A stretch of DNA of 64,000 bases, taken from Leishmania mexicana MHOM/GT/2001/U1103 (lineage: Eukaryota > Euglenozoa > Kinetoplastea > Trypanosomatida > Trypanosomatidae). The notes below the pieces were generated by a model. It was given only the letters and a program-made list of their open reading frames with translations, did no database searches and had not been told where the DNA came from. The position numbers and the translations under genes are program-made. This document shows positions 41,769 through 52,600 of the stretch, piece by piece. Every line of letters starts with the position of its first letter. The first letter of the stretch is position 1. The stretch covers positions 971,069 through 1,035,068 of the forward strand of contig NC_018336.1 in the NCBI RefSeq assembly GCF_000234665.1, written 5' to 3'.

Positions 41769-42346
41769 GCCTCGGACGCTTGACACAAGCGCTCTCAGCA
41801 CATGACGTGTCTTTATTATTCTTTGTTGCTGCATTCGTTTCAAGTCCGTCTGGGAATGCTCACACCGTTGCCTTCACCGTCTATTTCGTGGCGCGCATGA
41901 GCCTTGTATCGAACAGCGTGATAGATGCGCAGTGCGCAGCAATCCTTTTTCCTCTACATGGCCTTCATTAACGCTCGCAGAAGTCCAAAAGTGAATGCAC
42001 AGTGGTTGGGGGTGGGGCGGGATAGGGATTACCCAACGTAGAGCATTAGCCGACATCGCGCTCGATTCCGGGAAAAGACGGCGACACCTCCACACTCCGT
42101 TCTCGATTCTGTGCGCTTTCCGCGGATCGCGACGACGGCAGCTCATGTGGCAGCGCGTCAAACGGCCACCACGGAGTCTATCGTTCAGGAGGTCTGTCGG
42201 AGGCGGTCCTGATGGCACAGATACGTTGCACAACGTGCTCGATTTTCACGGCATCTGCCCGAATTGTTTTTTTGTCGGTGCGTACTCTTTTTCGGTCTTG
42301 CTTTCTCGCTAAACCTCCCTGCACCACGTTTTGTCTGTGCCACCAG
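41769..42346. other. 3' spacer of the M32 carboxypeptidase
   Basis: No gene seen. It runs into SIDER2-like copy B. Confidence 0.4.
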
Positions 42347-42949
42347 CTTTCCAACGACCTTCATAACGGGGGAGGGCGACACCCCTTCCCCCTTCCCCTT
42401 CCGTGCGCGGTGTCGCACGGTGCAGCGCACACCCGACCTCTATGAGGGTAGGCCATGCAGCCCACCCACACCCCTTTTTCTATCCCTGCCAGACTGCCGA
42501 ACCCTCCTCTCCACACACCCACTTCTGCTGCTGACACGGTCAAGCACCGACGACGTGGGGAGGAGGTCAGAGCGGTGTATCGTTACGGGTGTGCCGGCGG
42601 TCAGGTCCTAGATTGGCGCTGCGCTGGAGCGTACTGCGGCAGTGAGCATACGTGTGCCATCCGTGTGCTGGGCAACCTGTCAGCCTACACTCAACTTCAT
42701 CCCACCCGGCCCTTACACTGCCTACAGAGCTGGGGAGCCTGGGTGCCACCCCGAGGGGGGTGCACCGGATGGCGGCCGGCATAGTGGGCGTGGCTGTGAG
42801 GCGACCCGCGAGGCGGGTGGGTGCGCAGAGTGTGTGGCAGGGGGCCGTAATCCGATGGCCGAGGCGGCGCATTTGCTGTAGCGCGCGTGCCTACGGCATG
42901 CTTCGCACCACGCGGGTGGTGCCTCTGCGGCAGGCCTCGGGTGGTGGTG
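42347..42949 (+). mobile_element. SIDER2-like degenerate retroposon, copy B
   Basis: 603 bp, the inverted partner of 23067-23669, of exactly the same length and almost the same sequence. Its left end begins CTTTCCAACGACC and its right end finishes CTCGGGTGGTGGTG; sequence outside these limits does not match the partner's flanks. It shares shorter blocks with the divergent copy at 45388-45975 in the same orientation. Orientation relative to retroposon polarity is not established. Confidence 0.7.
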
Positions 42950-43484
42950 GGTCGAGTGTGGGCCACATCACGCTCTGTGGCGAAGCGGAACCGTTGAGCA
43001 ACACTGAAGGGGGGGGGTAACGTGCTTGTCGCATCACTTTTTCATCTGAACGCATTCTCCTCTCTCTTTCGGTCTCTCTGGCACACACACACACACACAC
43101 ACACACACCTGTCTCTCTCTATGTATTTACGCATATACCCATACTTGCATACATATACATGCATGCACCCTCTCGCACAGTTGGTGCCTTTTGCATGTCA
43201 AGCAGCGGTCTTAGAGGCAGCAGTGTAGTACCCACGTCCCCGTTGACCTTCGTCCCAGGGATTTTCTTCCCCTTTCCGGTACTCAGCACCGCTCTCGTCT
43301 CGTCTCTCTGTGTGCCAGTGTGTGCGTAAGTCTCACACGCAGTGGTCGTGCTCTCACTCGTTGGATCCTCTTCGCCTTGCCGGATTTCCCCTCTCCCCCT
43401 TCGTCTTCCTCCTCACGTTTGAGCGCCTCGCTTCTGTTTGGTGGTGCTGGGGGTGGCGCATCGTCCGCGGTCGGGCCACGGTTT
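42950..43484. other. Intergenic spacer before isocitrate dehydrogenase
   Basis: No gene. It includes a (CA)13 tract at 43082-43108 and a pyrimidine tract at about 43386-43418 ending at AG 43421-43422, the upstream splice-acceptor candidate for the IDH gene. Confidence 0.55.
43082..43108. repeat. (CA)13 microsatellite
   Basis: Uninterrupted CA dinucleotide run upstream of the isocitrate dehydrogenase gene. Confidence 0.85.
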
Positions 43485-44840
43485 ATGAGAGTGTGCAAGC
43501 GTTCTGTTTTCTCTGCCGCGGAGACGTGTCGTCGTGCCTCATCGAAAGGCAGGCATCGCAGAATGGCAGAACCCATCTGTTTCGCGAAGGGGGCGCTGGT
43601 GGTGCCGAATTGCCCCATTATCCCCTACATTGAGGGCGACGGCATTGGCAAGGAGATCACGAAGGTGGCGCACCGCGTCTTTGATGCAGCGGTGGCGAAG
43701 GAGTATGGGACCACCCGGACGATTTCGTGGTTAGAGGTGCTCGCAGGGGAGAAAGCGTTCGAGCAGAAGGGCACCTGGCTGCCGGAGGAGACCATCGAGG
43801 CATTTGACAAGCACCACGTTGGCATGAAGGGCCCGCTAACGACGCCGGTTGGTGAGGGGATCCGCTCGCTCAACGTGGTGCTGCGCCGGCGGCTGGACTT
43901 GTTCGTGTGCCAGCGCCCCGTGCGATGGTTCACCGGTGTCGGATCGCCGATCCGTCACCCAGAGTGGGTGGACATGGTTGTGTTCCGCGAGAACACGGAG
44001 GACATATACTCTGGCGTTGAGTGGGGCCAGGGCACCCCCGAGTCTGCAAAATTTGCAGACTTCCTGAAGAAGGAGATGGGTGTGACGACGGTGCGCTTCC
44101 CTGAGACGAGCGCGTACGGTGTGAAGCCGGTTTCGCTTGAGGGAAGTGAGCGACTGGTGCGTGCAGCGGTGCAGTACGCTATTGATCACCATCTTCCCTC
44201 TGTCACGCTGGTGCACAAGGGCAACATCATGAAGTTCACAGAGGGTGCCTTCAAGAAGTGGGGCTACGCCTTGGCCGAGCGTGAGTTCCCCGAGGACGTC
44301 TTTACAATGACGCAGTACGACGCCATCAAGGAGAAAGGTGGGAGGGAGGCGGCTGAGACGGCGCTGCGAGAGGCGATGAACAGCGGCAAAGTAGTCATCA
44401 AGGACTGCATCTGTGACGCCTTTCTGCAGAACACGATTCTTCGCCCATTAGACTATAGCGTGATTGCCACCATGAACCTGAACGGCGATTACGTGTCCGA
44501 TCAGCTGGCCGCGCTTGTCGGTGGCATCGGCATCGCGCCAGGCGCGAACATCAACTATGTGACCGGCCATGCTATTTTCGAGGCGACGCATGGGACGGCG
44601 CCGGATATTGCCGGGCAAGGCAAAGCGAACCCGTCCTCGCTCATCCTGTCCGGGGCTATGATGTTTGACTACATGGGCTGGTCCGAGGTGTCGGCGCGCA
44701 TCATCAACGCGCTTGAGATGGTCTTTCAGGCAAACATGGCAACCGTCGATCTTGCGCGGCAGATGACCGGCGCCAAGGTACTCTCGACAGCTGAATTCGG
44801 GGAGGCCATCATCAAGAAGATCAACGGCGACGAGGTGTAG
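43485..44840 (+). CDS. IDH: Bacterial-type isocitrate dehydrogenase, predicted NAD+-dependent
   Basis: Oxidative decarboxylation of isocitrate to 2-oxoglutarate. The protein follows Escherichia coli Icd (type I IDH) almost block for block: [85 protein letters not shown] and [11 protein letters not shown]. Substrate residues (Ser and Asn of SLN, the Arg residues, the Tyr of EDIY, the Lys of VHKGN) are kept. At the cofactor site E. coli has Lys344, Tyr345, Val351; here they are Asp, Ile and Ala (residues 374, 375 and 381), the classic NAD+ set, and Tyr391 is Val while Arg395 remains. Two starts are possible: ATG 43485 adds a basic, mitochondrial-like 26-residue leader; ATG 43563 gives 425 residues starting MAEPIC. 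The bacterial character suggests ancient gene transfer. Confidence 0.93.
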   Translation: MRVCKRSVFSAAETCRRASSKGRHRRMAEPICFAKGALVVPNCPIIPYIEGDGIGKEITKVAHRVFDAAVAKEYGTTRTISWLEVLAGEKAFEQKGTWLPEETIEAFDKHHVGMKGPLTTPVGEGIRSLNVVLRRRLDLFVCQRPVRWFTGVGSPIRHPEWVDMVVFRENTEDIYSGVEWGQGTPESAKFADFLKKEMGVTTVRFPETSAYGVKPVSLEGSERLVRAAVQYAIDHHLPSVTLVHKGNIMKFTEGAFKKWGYALAEREFPEDVFTMTQYDAIKEKGGREAAETALREAMNSGKVVIKDCICDAFLQNTILRPLDYSVIATMNLNGDYVSDQLAALVGGIGIAPGANINYVTGHAIFEATHGTAPDIAGQGKANPSSLILSGAMMFDYMGWSEVSARIINALEMVFQANMATVDLARQMTGAKVLSTAEFGEAIIKKINGDEV

Positions 44841-45387
44841 GGCAGAGGCGGCGCTGCGATGCCCACCAGTGGTGTGGCAATGAAAGAGGGAACACCGGCG
44901 CATGCGGAATTTGGCACTCCCGACTCTGCCGCGCCGCATTGTGCTTCGCTGTGTCTTTTCCCCCTCCCTCTCTCTTGCTCTCGAACCTTTCCGGTCTCCT
45001 TTTTTTTCGTGTTCATAGAGCGGCGTTCAAGTATACACGGCACCCCTCCCCCTCTCTGCCCCCCTTTTTTGGATATGTGTGTGTGCGCATGCACTGGATC
45101 TGTTCTCGCTGAGCTCCACGTCGGAGGCCCATCGCCTATGCGCTCATCCGTGGCCCCTGGCTAGAACGATGCCGAGTGTGCGATGAAGGATGCGAGACGG
45201 TGGGGGGGGGAGTGGGCGACTGCACATCAGAATGGTTGACGCTGTTTCATGTAGTTCCTCCCTGCTCTCTGTTTCTCTTGCTGGGTGACACCACATAAAA
45301 GCAGAAAAGGAAAAAAAGAAACACCGCGATGAGAGCATGCTGCGTGCAGGTGCGTGTGCGTGTGCTTATGTTACCTCCATTACTTGC
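44841..45387. other. 3' spacer of isocitrate dehydrogenase
   Basis: No gene seen; pyrimidine-rich patches at 44950-45010 and a G run near 45202. Confidence 0.4.
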
Positions 45388-45975
45388 GCCCATGAAGGTG
45401 GTGGTGGGGACACCCCTCTCGGTGCGTGGTATCCAATGTCTAGTAACCCCCTGCCACACTCTAGGGAGAGTGCCAAGCAGCCCTCCTTCCCCCATCCGCC
45501 AACCCTGTCAATGCCAGAACCGCTTCTGACCATGACAGGGTCAGAAGTGCCTACGGCGTGGCGAGGTCACATCGATTCATGCCCACTGATAAGTCGACGG
45601 CAAGGGCCTGGATGGCGTTGTGTTGGAGCGACCTGCTGCAGCGAACACATCTGTACCATGCATATGTATGGGAAAAAAGTGTCAGCGCGACTCGAGTTTA
45701 TCACACCCGGCCCTCACGCCGCCTACAGAGGTGCGGACTGCCCGCGCCATCACGAGGGAAGGGGGTGCACCGGATGGCGACCGTCATGACGAGAGCGACT
45801 GTGGGTGACCTGTGAGGGGTTGGCGGTTGTGGGCAGAGCTTGAGGAAAAGCTCGTGGCCGGATGACGGAGTTGGCGCATTAGCTGTAAGGCATGTATGTA
45901 AGGTGGCTTGCGCAGCACGGGTATGGTGCCTCTGTGGCAGGGCTGCGGCCGGGTGCTGAGCGGTGGTTGAGCTCA
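45388..45975 (+). mobile_element. SIDER2-like degenerate retroposon, copy C (divergent)
   Basis: About 590 bp in the same orientation as copy B, with colinear but diverged blocks: GGGACACCCCTCTCGG near the left end, TGTTGGAGCG..CTGC mid-element, CACACCCGGCCCTCACGCCGCCTAC, GTGCACCGGATGGCGACC, GGCGCATTAGCTGTA, and GGTGCCTCTGTGGCAGGGCTGCG at the right. By eye identity to B is well below the A/B identity. It lies in the likely 3'UTR of the IDH gene. Ends are approximate. Confidence 0.6.
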
Positions 45976-47707
45976 AGCACTGTCGCCGAGAATCGACAAG
46001 TTGACGAACAACGAAAAAGCGAAAGCGTTTTTTTTTCTTGTGTTCCTTACTTTTCTACTTTTAAAACGAAAATATGTTTTTTGACGCCTCTCATGTGCTC
46101 CTTCCCCCTTCTCCACCATGTCCGTCTGCGTGTCCGTCTGCCTGGGAGAGAGAGCGAGAGCGAGGAAGACGCACGCACACGCACACAGTTTGACCAGTAC
46201 AGGCTCCTTCATCTGTTCTTTGTGCCTTTCGCTGATCGTTTTTATTTTTCCTGTTCTTTGATCGGTTGACTCGCATAGAGGTTACGTGACGAGTGTGTCG
46301 CATGTCTTTTTCTATGTCTGTGTCTCTGTCCGTTTCCATCTCTGGCCGTGCCTCGGACGGCCAAACGCATCAGCGCCGATTTACTTATCTGCTCGCCTCT
46401 GTAGCGCTGCCTTTGTGCAGTACGTTGGACGGGACAAGCGCGCACCTCTTATTCGCGGTTGACCCCCTCCCCCGCTCCCGCCTCTCCCCGCCCCCGTCCC
46501 AAGCCGTATCCCTCTCCCTGGTGGACAAGTGGAACGCCCCTGGACCCGACTTCGTCGCTTGCTCCGTTTTTTTTTCGATCGCCGCTCCCTACTGTTTGCT
46601 GCGGTGATGCGTTTCAGCTCAACGCTAACTTGGCGGATGGCTGACGCAAGGTTTGTAGAGGGATCTTCGGAGAGGGCGCGTGTGCGGGTGCGTGTCTGTC
46701 GCTGGGAAGGGGTGGGGGTGGGTGGAGGACAATGGGAGGGCGATAGGAGAAAAAGGGAACGAAGAGCCGGCCTGTGCGTTGAAGTCCCCGCATGGACGTG
46801 CGCGTGTGTTCGAGCTCCAATGTTAATCCTTCATAATGTAAGACGAAAGCACCACCAAAGGAACCCAGTGGAGAGAGAGAGACGAGGGACGAGGGACGAG
46901 GTGCACAAGGGCCGTCTACACAGAGACTGTGATTCGTCAATTGAACAGCGATGCACACCGGAGTGTCGGTTCCTGTTTCGCAGCCCACACGTGTTGAGGA
47001 CTGCAGAGCGAGCGCGCACCTGCTTTGGGCGTGGCGATGGGTACCAGAATTGTTTATGGTGTGACCTGGGGGGATGCACACATATCAAGGATTTGCGGAG
47101 CAATGCGTCAATACGCAACATAACACTTGACTCTGTCTTTACTCCCCTCCCCCCACCGCCATTGTCATCTTCACTTTCTCTATAGCAGCTTCAGCGTGCA
47201 GATAAATGGACGGACTGCCCCAAAAGACATCATGATGTGTGTTCTCTTGCTGGCACATGCGTTGACGCGCCACCTCACAACTGCATACGCATGATCCCTC
47301 CTCGATCACCGCAGCAAAGATGCTGCGGTGCACCTCTCACGCAGCGTAGCGCTTTTCACATGCCTCGTGATGTTCCGCTTTTTGCCTTCCTCGTTTGGCG
47401 AGGCCAGCCTGCCCGATTCCATGTCCCGCTTCCCTTCGCTTCCCTCTACCTTTTCTGGCAAGGCACCTCACCTTCTATCATCCTCCCACGTGTTGTTGTC
47501 GTCCCAGTCGACACGGCAGATTTTTCGTTGGTGTGGTTTCGTTGTTGTCCTACTTGCGAAACAAACACGCGCGTGCATCCCCGTCTTCCTGGCCCTCTCG
47601 GTGTCTCGGGCTTGTTCCTGTACGCCTTCACATAGCCGCTTCCGCTCTGCATCCTTCCCAGCGCCGTACTTTTTCCCGCTTTCTCGGTCTGAAGAGGCAG
47701 CGAAACC
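45976..47707. other. Gene-free spacer
   Basis: 1.7 kb without a supportable gene. Frames up to 218 codons are Arg/Gly/Val- or Ser/Pro-rich and repeat-driven. T-rich sequence occurs around 46030-46080. Confidence 0.5.
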
Positions 47708-48431
47708 ATGTCCGATGCGTACGGTGAACTGGAGAAGCTGCTTGAGCAGCACTAGCGCCATCATCAAGTGCTGCACGTCGCGTTGTGGGGCACGCACAGC
47801 ATGAGGCTGTCGAAGAAGTAGAGGGCCCGTGGCGAAGAGACGGCTCTGCTCACCTGACACAAGCACGAACTGCAGACAAACGTCTGCATCAGGAAGCTGC
47901 CGGTGGTCGCCACGTCGGATGCAGACAAGCTGAGAGAAATTGGGCAGGAGAATCTTTTCGGGATGCTACGGCACCCACCTGTCCGAGTCAGCACTGTCGG
48001 CTTTGTTTGTGACGCGCAAGGCTAAGCTCTCGACGGAGACGGAGGTCTAATGGACTGGTGCACACACGCAGAACAACTTTGCGCTCCATGAGCCGGGCCT
48101 GAATCCGTGCTTCAAGGGTGCGTGTGAGGAGGCGCGCTACCGGAGCTCCACTTTTGGGCACGACCATGTACCGTTCCATCTTCCACCTCTGCGAGAGCGG
48201 CATGTGGATGGAGCTCGTCGATGCCATGCTCAAGGGCAGCAAGCCTATGTTAGCCGCCACTTCTGACGAGTTTCCTTGGAAACCAAAAAGCAACTCCTAG
48301 CGAATACGGTGCCGCTGTACAGGCCGGCGCTGGTTGAGCAGCTCCTGCTGCTCAGCGAGTTCATGGCGCGCATACGCACTGCCGCGTGCGCGAAGACAAT
48401 GCGCATGCTGGTGTGCCGTGCGCATACTTGA
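47708..48431 (+). pseudogene. Frame-broken relic of an unrecognised protein gene
   Basis: From the ATG at 47708 a protein-like frame (MSDAYGELEKLLEQH) is stopped after 15 codons, but the same frame remains protein-like to ~48020 through two more stops, with a segment such as LPVVATSDADKLREIGQENL near 47897. The signal then moves to another frame (48118-48300, containing MYRSIFHLCESGMWMELVDA) and to the third frame (48291-48431, containing PALVEQLLLLSEFMARI). Pieces in all three frames on one strand, without the tract-driven composition of the surrounding spacer, suggest a decayed gene. The family is not recognised; the limits are approximate. Confidence 0.4.
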
Positions 48432-49614
48432 CTGAGAGGAGGACTGTTGCTACTCCGGTGCATTCGACGGCGGCGCTTCCTTGGATCAGCGCTACCTGTT
48501 GCTGCGCAGCTATGCTTCTGCTTAGCTTTCGTGTGCTGAGCTCGTCTTCCTGTTTTTCTTGTGCACATCATCCGCACGTGCACCTCCTGCGTTCTGATCG
48601 TCCACCCCCCAACCTTTTCCACTCGAACAAGCCACATGCCCACGCATACCTCACACCCCTGTCTCTTCTCTCCGATCACATCACCTACGCAGTTGTCGTT
48701 ACTTGGCTGCCCTCTGTATAGCGCCGGGGGACGGGGCGGGCGCAACAGAGAAGCTTTTATTGCGTGCTCTCTCTCTCGTTATTTGCTCTTCGTCTCATCC
48801 TTCTTCATCGGCGTATTCCACCGCCTCCTCTCAGCCTGCGCTGCGTGGCGCAGGTGAGTCAACTACTCACACTGGCGTGGCAGAGTTTCCTTCTCCTACC
48901 CCCCCCCCCCCCACGGGCACGCTGCGAGCTGTTTTCATTGCTCGTACGGCGTGGGAGTCTGAAGGTGGCATTGGTGTCTCGGCGTCTGTTGTACTCTCGC
49001 GAGAAAGGGAAGACATAGCATCGGTGAGGGTGTTGTGGGGAGGGGCTTACAGTTGTTGTGTTCTTGCTAGCGTCTCGACTCTTGAGGGGAGGGGTGCAAA
49101 CTACTTCTGCTCCTCTTCCGTTACGCGCTCTGTAGCTCTTGTGTTGTCTGCACCCAGCGACGCCTTCACTGAGTTGGCACCTTCTTTTATTTCCACTGGC
49201 GGCTTCTCATTCCCCTCTCCTTCCCTTTTTTCAGAAGTCGCTGCCAACTCCTTTGCGCATCGGCGACGGGTGGTCTGTGTGTGTGTGTACTAGGGGGCTG
49301 TTCGGTTGTTCCTTCGATTTCTTCTCTCGGTCGGAAATTGGCACCTCTAGCTCCTCCTCGCACCCCCGCTCGGCCACCACAGACACACACACACACACAC
49401 ACACATAGCTTACACCGTCCTTCATAAACCCCCGTCTGACCGCCGTCTCAACCTCTGTCACGGAGTGACACGGTGTCAGACGTGTTCCTTCACACGTTCC
49501 CGCACTGAAGTCACGTGCGCATCTTCTTCCTGGGCTATTCGTTAGGTGTGTCTCTCCTCTCTGGACGGAGCACAAGCGGAGACGGACAGCGCTGGAGAGA
49601 CCGCAGTTCAAGAG
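48432..49614. other. Intergenic spacer before the kinesin
   Basis: No gene. Poly-C at 48900-48912, a (CA)n tract at 49383-49405, and a pyrimidine tract with AG at 49544-49545, the likely acceptor giving a ~69-nt 5'UTR for the kinesin. Confidence 0.55.
49544..49545 (+). promoter_or_regulatory. Predicted trans-splice acceptor AG for the kinesin
   Basis: First AG after a T/C-rich stretch at about 49520-49540. The first ATG downstream is 49615 in the kinesin frame, which supports that start. Confidence 0.4.
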
Positions 49615-52600
49615 ATGAGCGAGAGCTCGAGGGGTGCTTCTCATGAGGCAGACTCGAGCCTGGCCCAGTCACCGGCAAACTCGAGAGATCCTAGTGTCCA
49701 GCCAAACAACAACTACGAGGAAGGACGCATCACTGTAAGTGTCCGCGTGCGGCCGCTGAATGCACGCGAGATGAAGCTGAACGCCGGGAGCTGTATCACT
49801 CCACTCGCAGCGTACAACACTCTCTACATCCTACCGCCAGGGGGGTCGGAGCAGGATGTGAATGCGCTGCTCGCCGTCGACCCACATCTGCGCGGCACTC
49901 GCCACCACCGCTTCACCTTTGACTATGTCTACCCAGTGGATTCCACACAGGAGCAGGTGTACGAGCAGATCGGGAGACCGGTGCTACAGTCCAGCTTTCG
50001 CGGCTACCACACATGCATTTTCGCCTATGGCCAGACGGGCAGTGGGAAGAGCTACAGTATGATGGGCGCAGATGGCGGCTGCTCCATCGACAATGCACCG
50101 GGTATTATACCGCGCCTCTGCCGTGAAATGTTTCTCGAGATGGACAAGGTAAAGCAAGCCGCCTTGGCGAACGAGGAGAACGTTGACTTTAGCGTCTACG
50201 TCAGCTACCTGGAAATCTACCGGGAACGTGTGCGCTCTCTCTTGAACGAGGTACACGATGCCAGTATTGTGACAGGCGGCAACGTGGAGTACGGGTCCCC
50301 CCCGCCGCGGGCCACATCGGGGTCTCTGCGTCGCCAGGGCTTGCTTCACGCGGCTGACTCGGCGGATGCTGCTCTGCGAGTGCGCGAGCACCCAACCCTT
50401 GGCGTCTATGTCGAAGGACTCACCGAAATCTCCGTGACGAGTGAGGAGCAGGTGCTACGACTCATGGTGCGAGGGAATCAGCGCCGGCACGTGGCATCGA
50501 CTCGCATGAATGAAACGTCGAGCCGTTCGCATGCCATCTTTACGCTGCAGCTGCTGCAGAACCGTACACACGCCGTCCCGCCCGGCGAGGGCGGTGAAGG
50601 CGGCTCCGGCAGCGCGATCACAGGGGCACCAGTCACCACTGTGGCGACAATGACGAAGCAGCTGGGTGCCAAGATCAACTTGGTGGATCTTGCCGGCAGC
50701 GAGCGTGTCAAGGCAACCGGGGCTGATGGCGACACCCTCAAGGAAGGCGCGCAGATCAACAAGTCTCTTACAACACTCGGCATTGTCATCAATGCCTTGG
50801 CCGCCCAGTCCACCGCCACCACCAGGAGTTCTGCCGGACAGTCGCCAATGAAGTCCGCTGCTGCATCGAAGCGGCACATCCCCTACCGAGACTCGACACT
50901 CACCTTCCTCTTGAAGGAGTCCCTGGGTGGCAACAGCAAAACCTTCATGATTGCCACCGTTAGCCCCAGCGCAGACAGCTACGACGAGTCGCTGAGCACA
51001 CTCCGGTACGCAGATAGGGCCAAGTCCATCGTGATGAAGGCGTTCGTGAATGAAACGGCCGGCGACAAGCGAATACGAGAGCTGGAGGAGGAGGTGGTAC
51101 GGCTCCGCGAGCAAATCCGCTCGCTGCTTAGTGCCGAGACGAGGCGCTCCTCCACTCCAATGGCGACGCCAGCAGCAAGACCTGTGGTGCTCGCGGACAG
51201 CGACTCCTCTCATCAGTCTTTTTTTGTCAGAGGCGGTGACGGCAACGCTGCCGAGGACAACTGGATCGACCAGGACAAGAGTGACAGCCGTGAGACGAGC
51301 ATGGCGCACTCATCGGGAGCCGGTAGGGAGGTGGCAATCGTGCTCGATGGTGAAGCGGAGCTGGCGGCCCCGCCCGCCGGCTTGAACGACCATGCGAGCA
51401 GGGGCGTGGAGGTATCAGAGCCAGCGTCACCAGTGGCGGACAGTCCTGTGACTTCCCGCGCCGAGTTTGTGGCAACGCTGAAGTCGGAGCTGCATCGTGC
51501 AGAGGAAATGATTCGGCAGCTTTCTGCGTCCGTAGAAGAGCGCAACGCGCACACTATCCAGCTTGTGAGGCGGCATGAGGAGGAGCAGGCGGTGATGCGG
51601 GCTATGGTGGCGGCGGTGGCAACCAAGGACCCCGAGAATAGTACCCCCGGTGCAGTGACGGCGACGATGCGGCTTTGTCGCGATGAGCCGTATCTGCTAA
51701 ACATGGACGGGGCGGGTGACTGGGTTGTCGCGCATCTTGGGCCCGGCGAGACGCTTGTAGGGGTGTTTCCGCCCAACGGTGACGCCGCGAATGACACTGG
51801 AGCGGCGACATCTGCCACGAAGGATAATAAGGGAGATGAGATCGACAGCCCGTCGACGTCTTTTGACTCATCCCTCGTGCTGCCATCGTATCATGCCGGC
51901 TCTGACGCCGATGCGAATGAGGCGGCGCCCGATGAAGGTGCCGAGGTGCGATATGTTCGGCTGCCAAGGGAGTTTAGCGAGGGCGTTGGTGGGCCGCACT
52001 GCACCCTTGAGCGCTTCAAGGCGACGGACAGTGCCGCGACGCCTAGCTCGACAACGACACTAAGAGCGTACGCGGGGTACGAGACGTACGTAATCCGCCC
52101 CATGAACCGTAGCCCGTTTGTCGTCAAGGACGGTGACACGCTCCTGCTACAGAGCGGAGACGTGCTGGACATAGGTGCCCACCACATCCAGCTCAAGTAC
52201 ATGGACCCTGCAGAGCCCCCAGTGACTGCGCGTGAGCGGCGAACAGTTCGCATTGAGACGACAACATGCGTTGGCGAGGACGGCCAGAGTGTTGATTGGG
52301 CTGAGAGCGATCGCGGCATGGGCCTGGCTGCGGCTGCGCCTGCCTCTGCAGGCTCCAAGGAGGAGGAGGCGTTGATGCCGCTGCGGCGTTTTATCGGCTC
52401 ATCTGATGCGCACTTGGACGCGGAGGGCGCACATGAGGAGGCGCGCGAGACACCCGGTGCGTCTGGGGACGGCGACGGCCGTGAGGGTGGTGGCATGAAT
52501 ACGACGTCGTCTTTCGATCGGGAATCCTTACATTCGGTGTTCGACAACGAAAACTCGACCTCCGCCGCCGCCGAGTACAATGAAGAGGACATTGGCGGGC

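Noticed and set aside
42455..42881. Small open frames (79-109 codons) duplicated in both SIDER2-like copies
   Set aside because: Conserved only because the whole 603-bp element is duplicated; present on both strands and absent from copy C.
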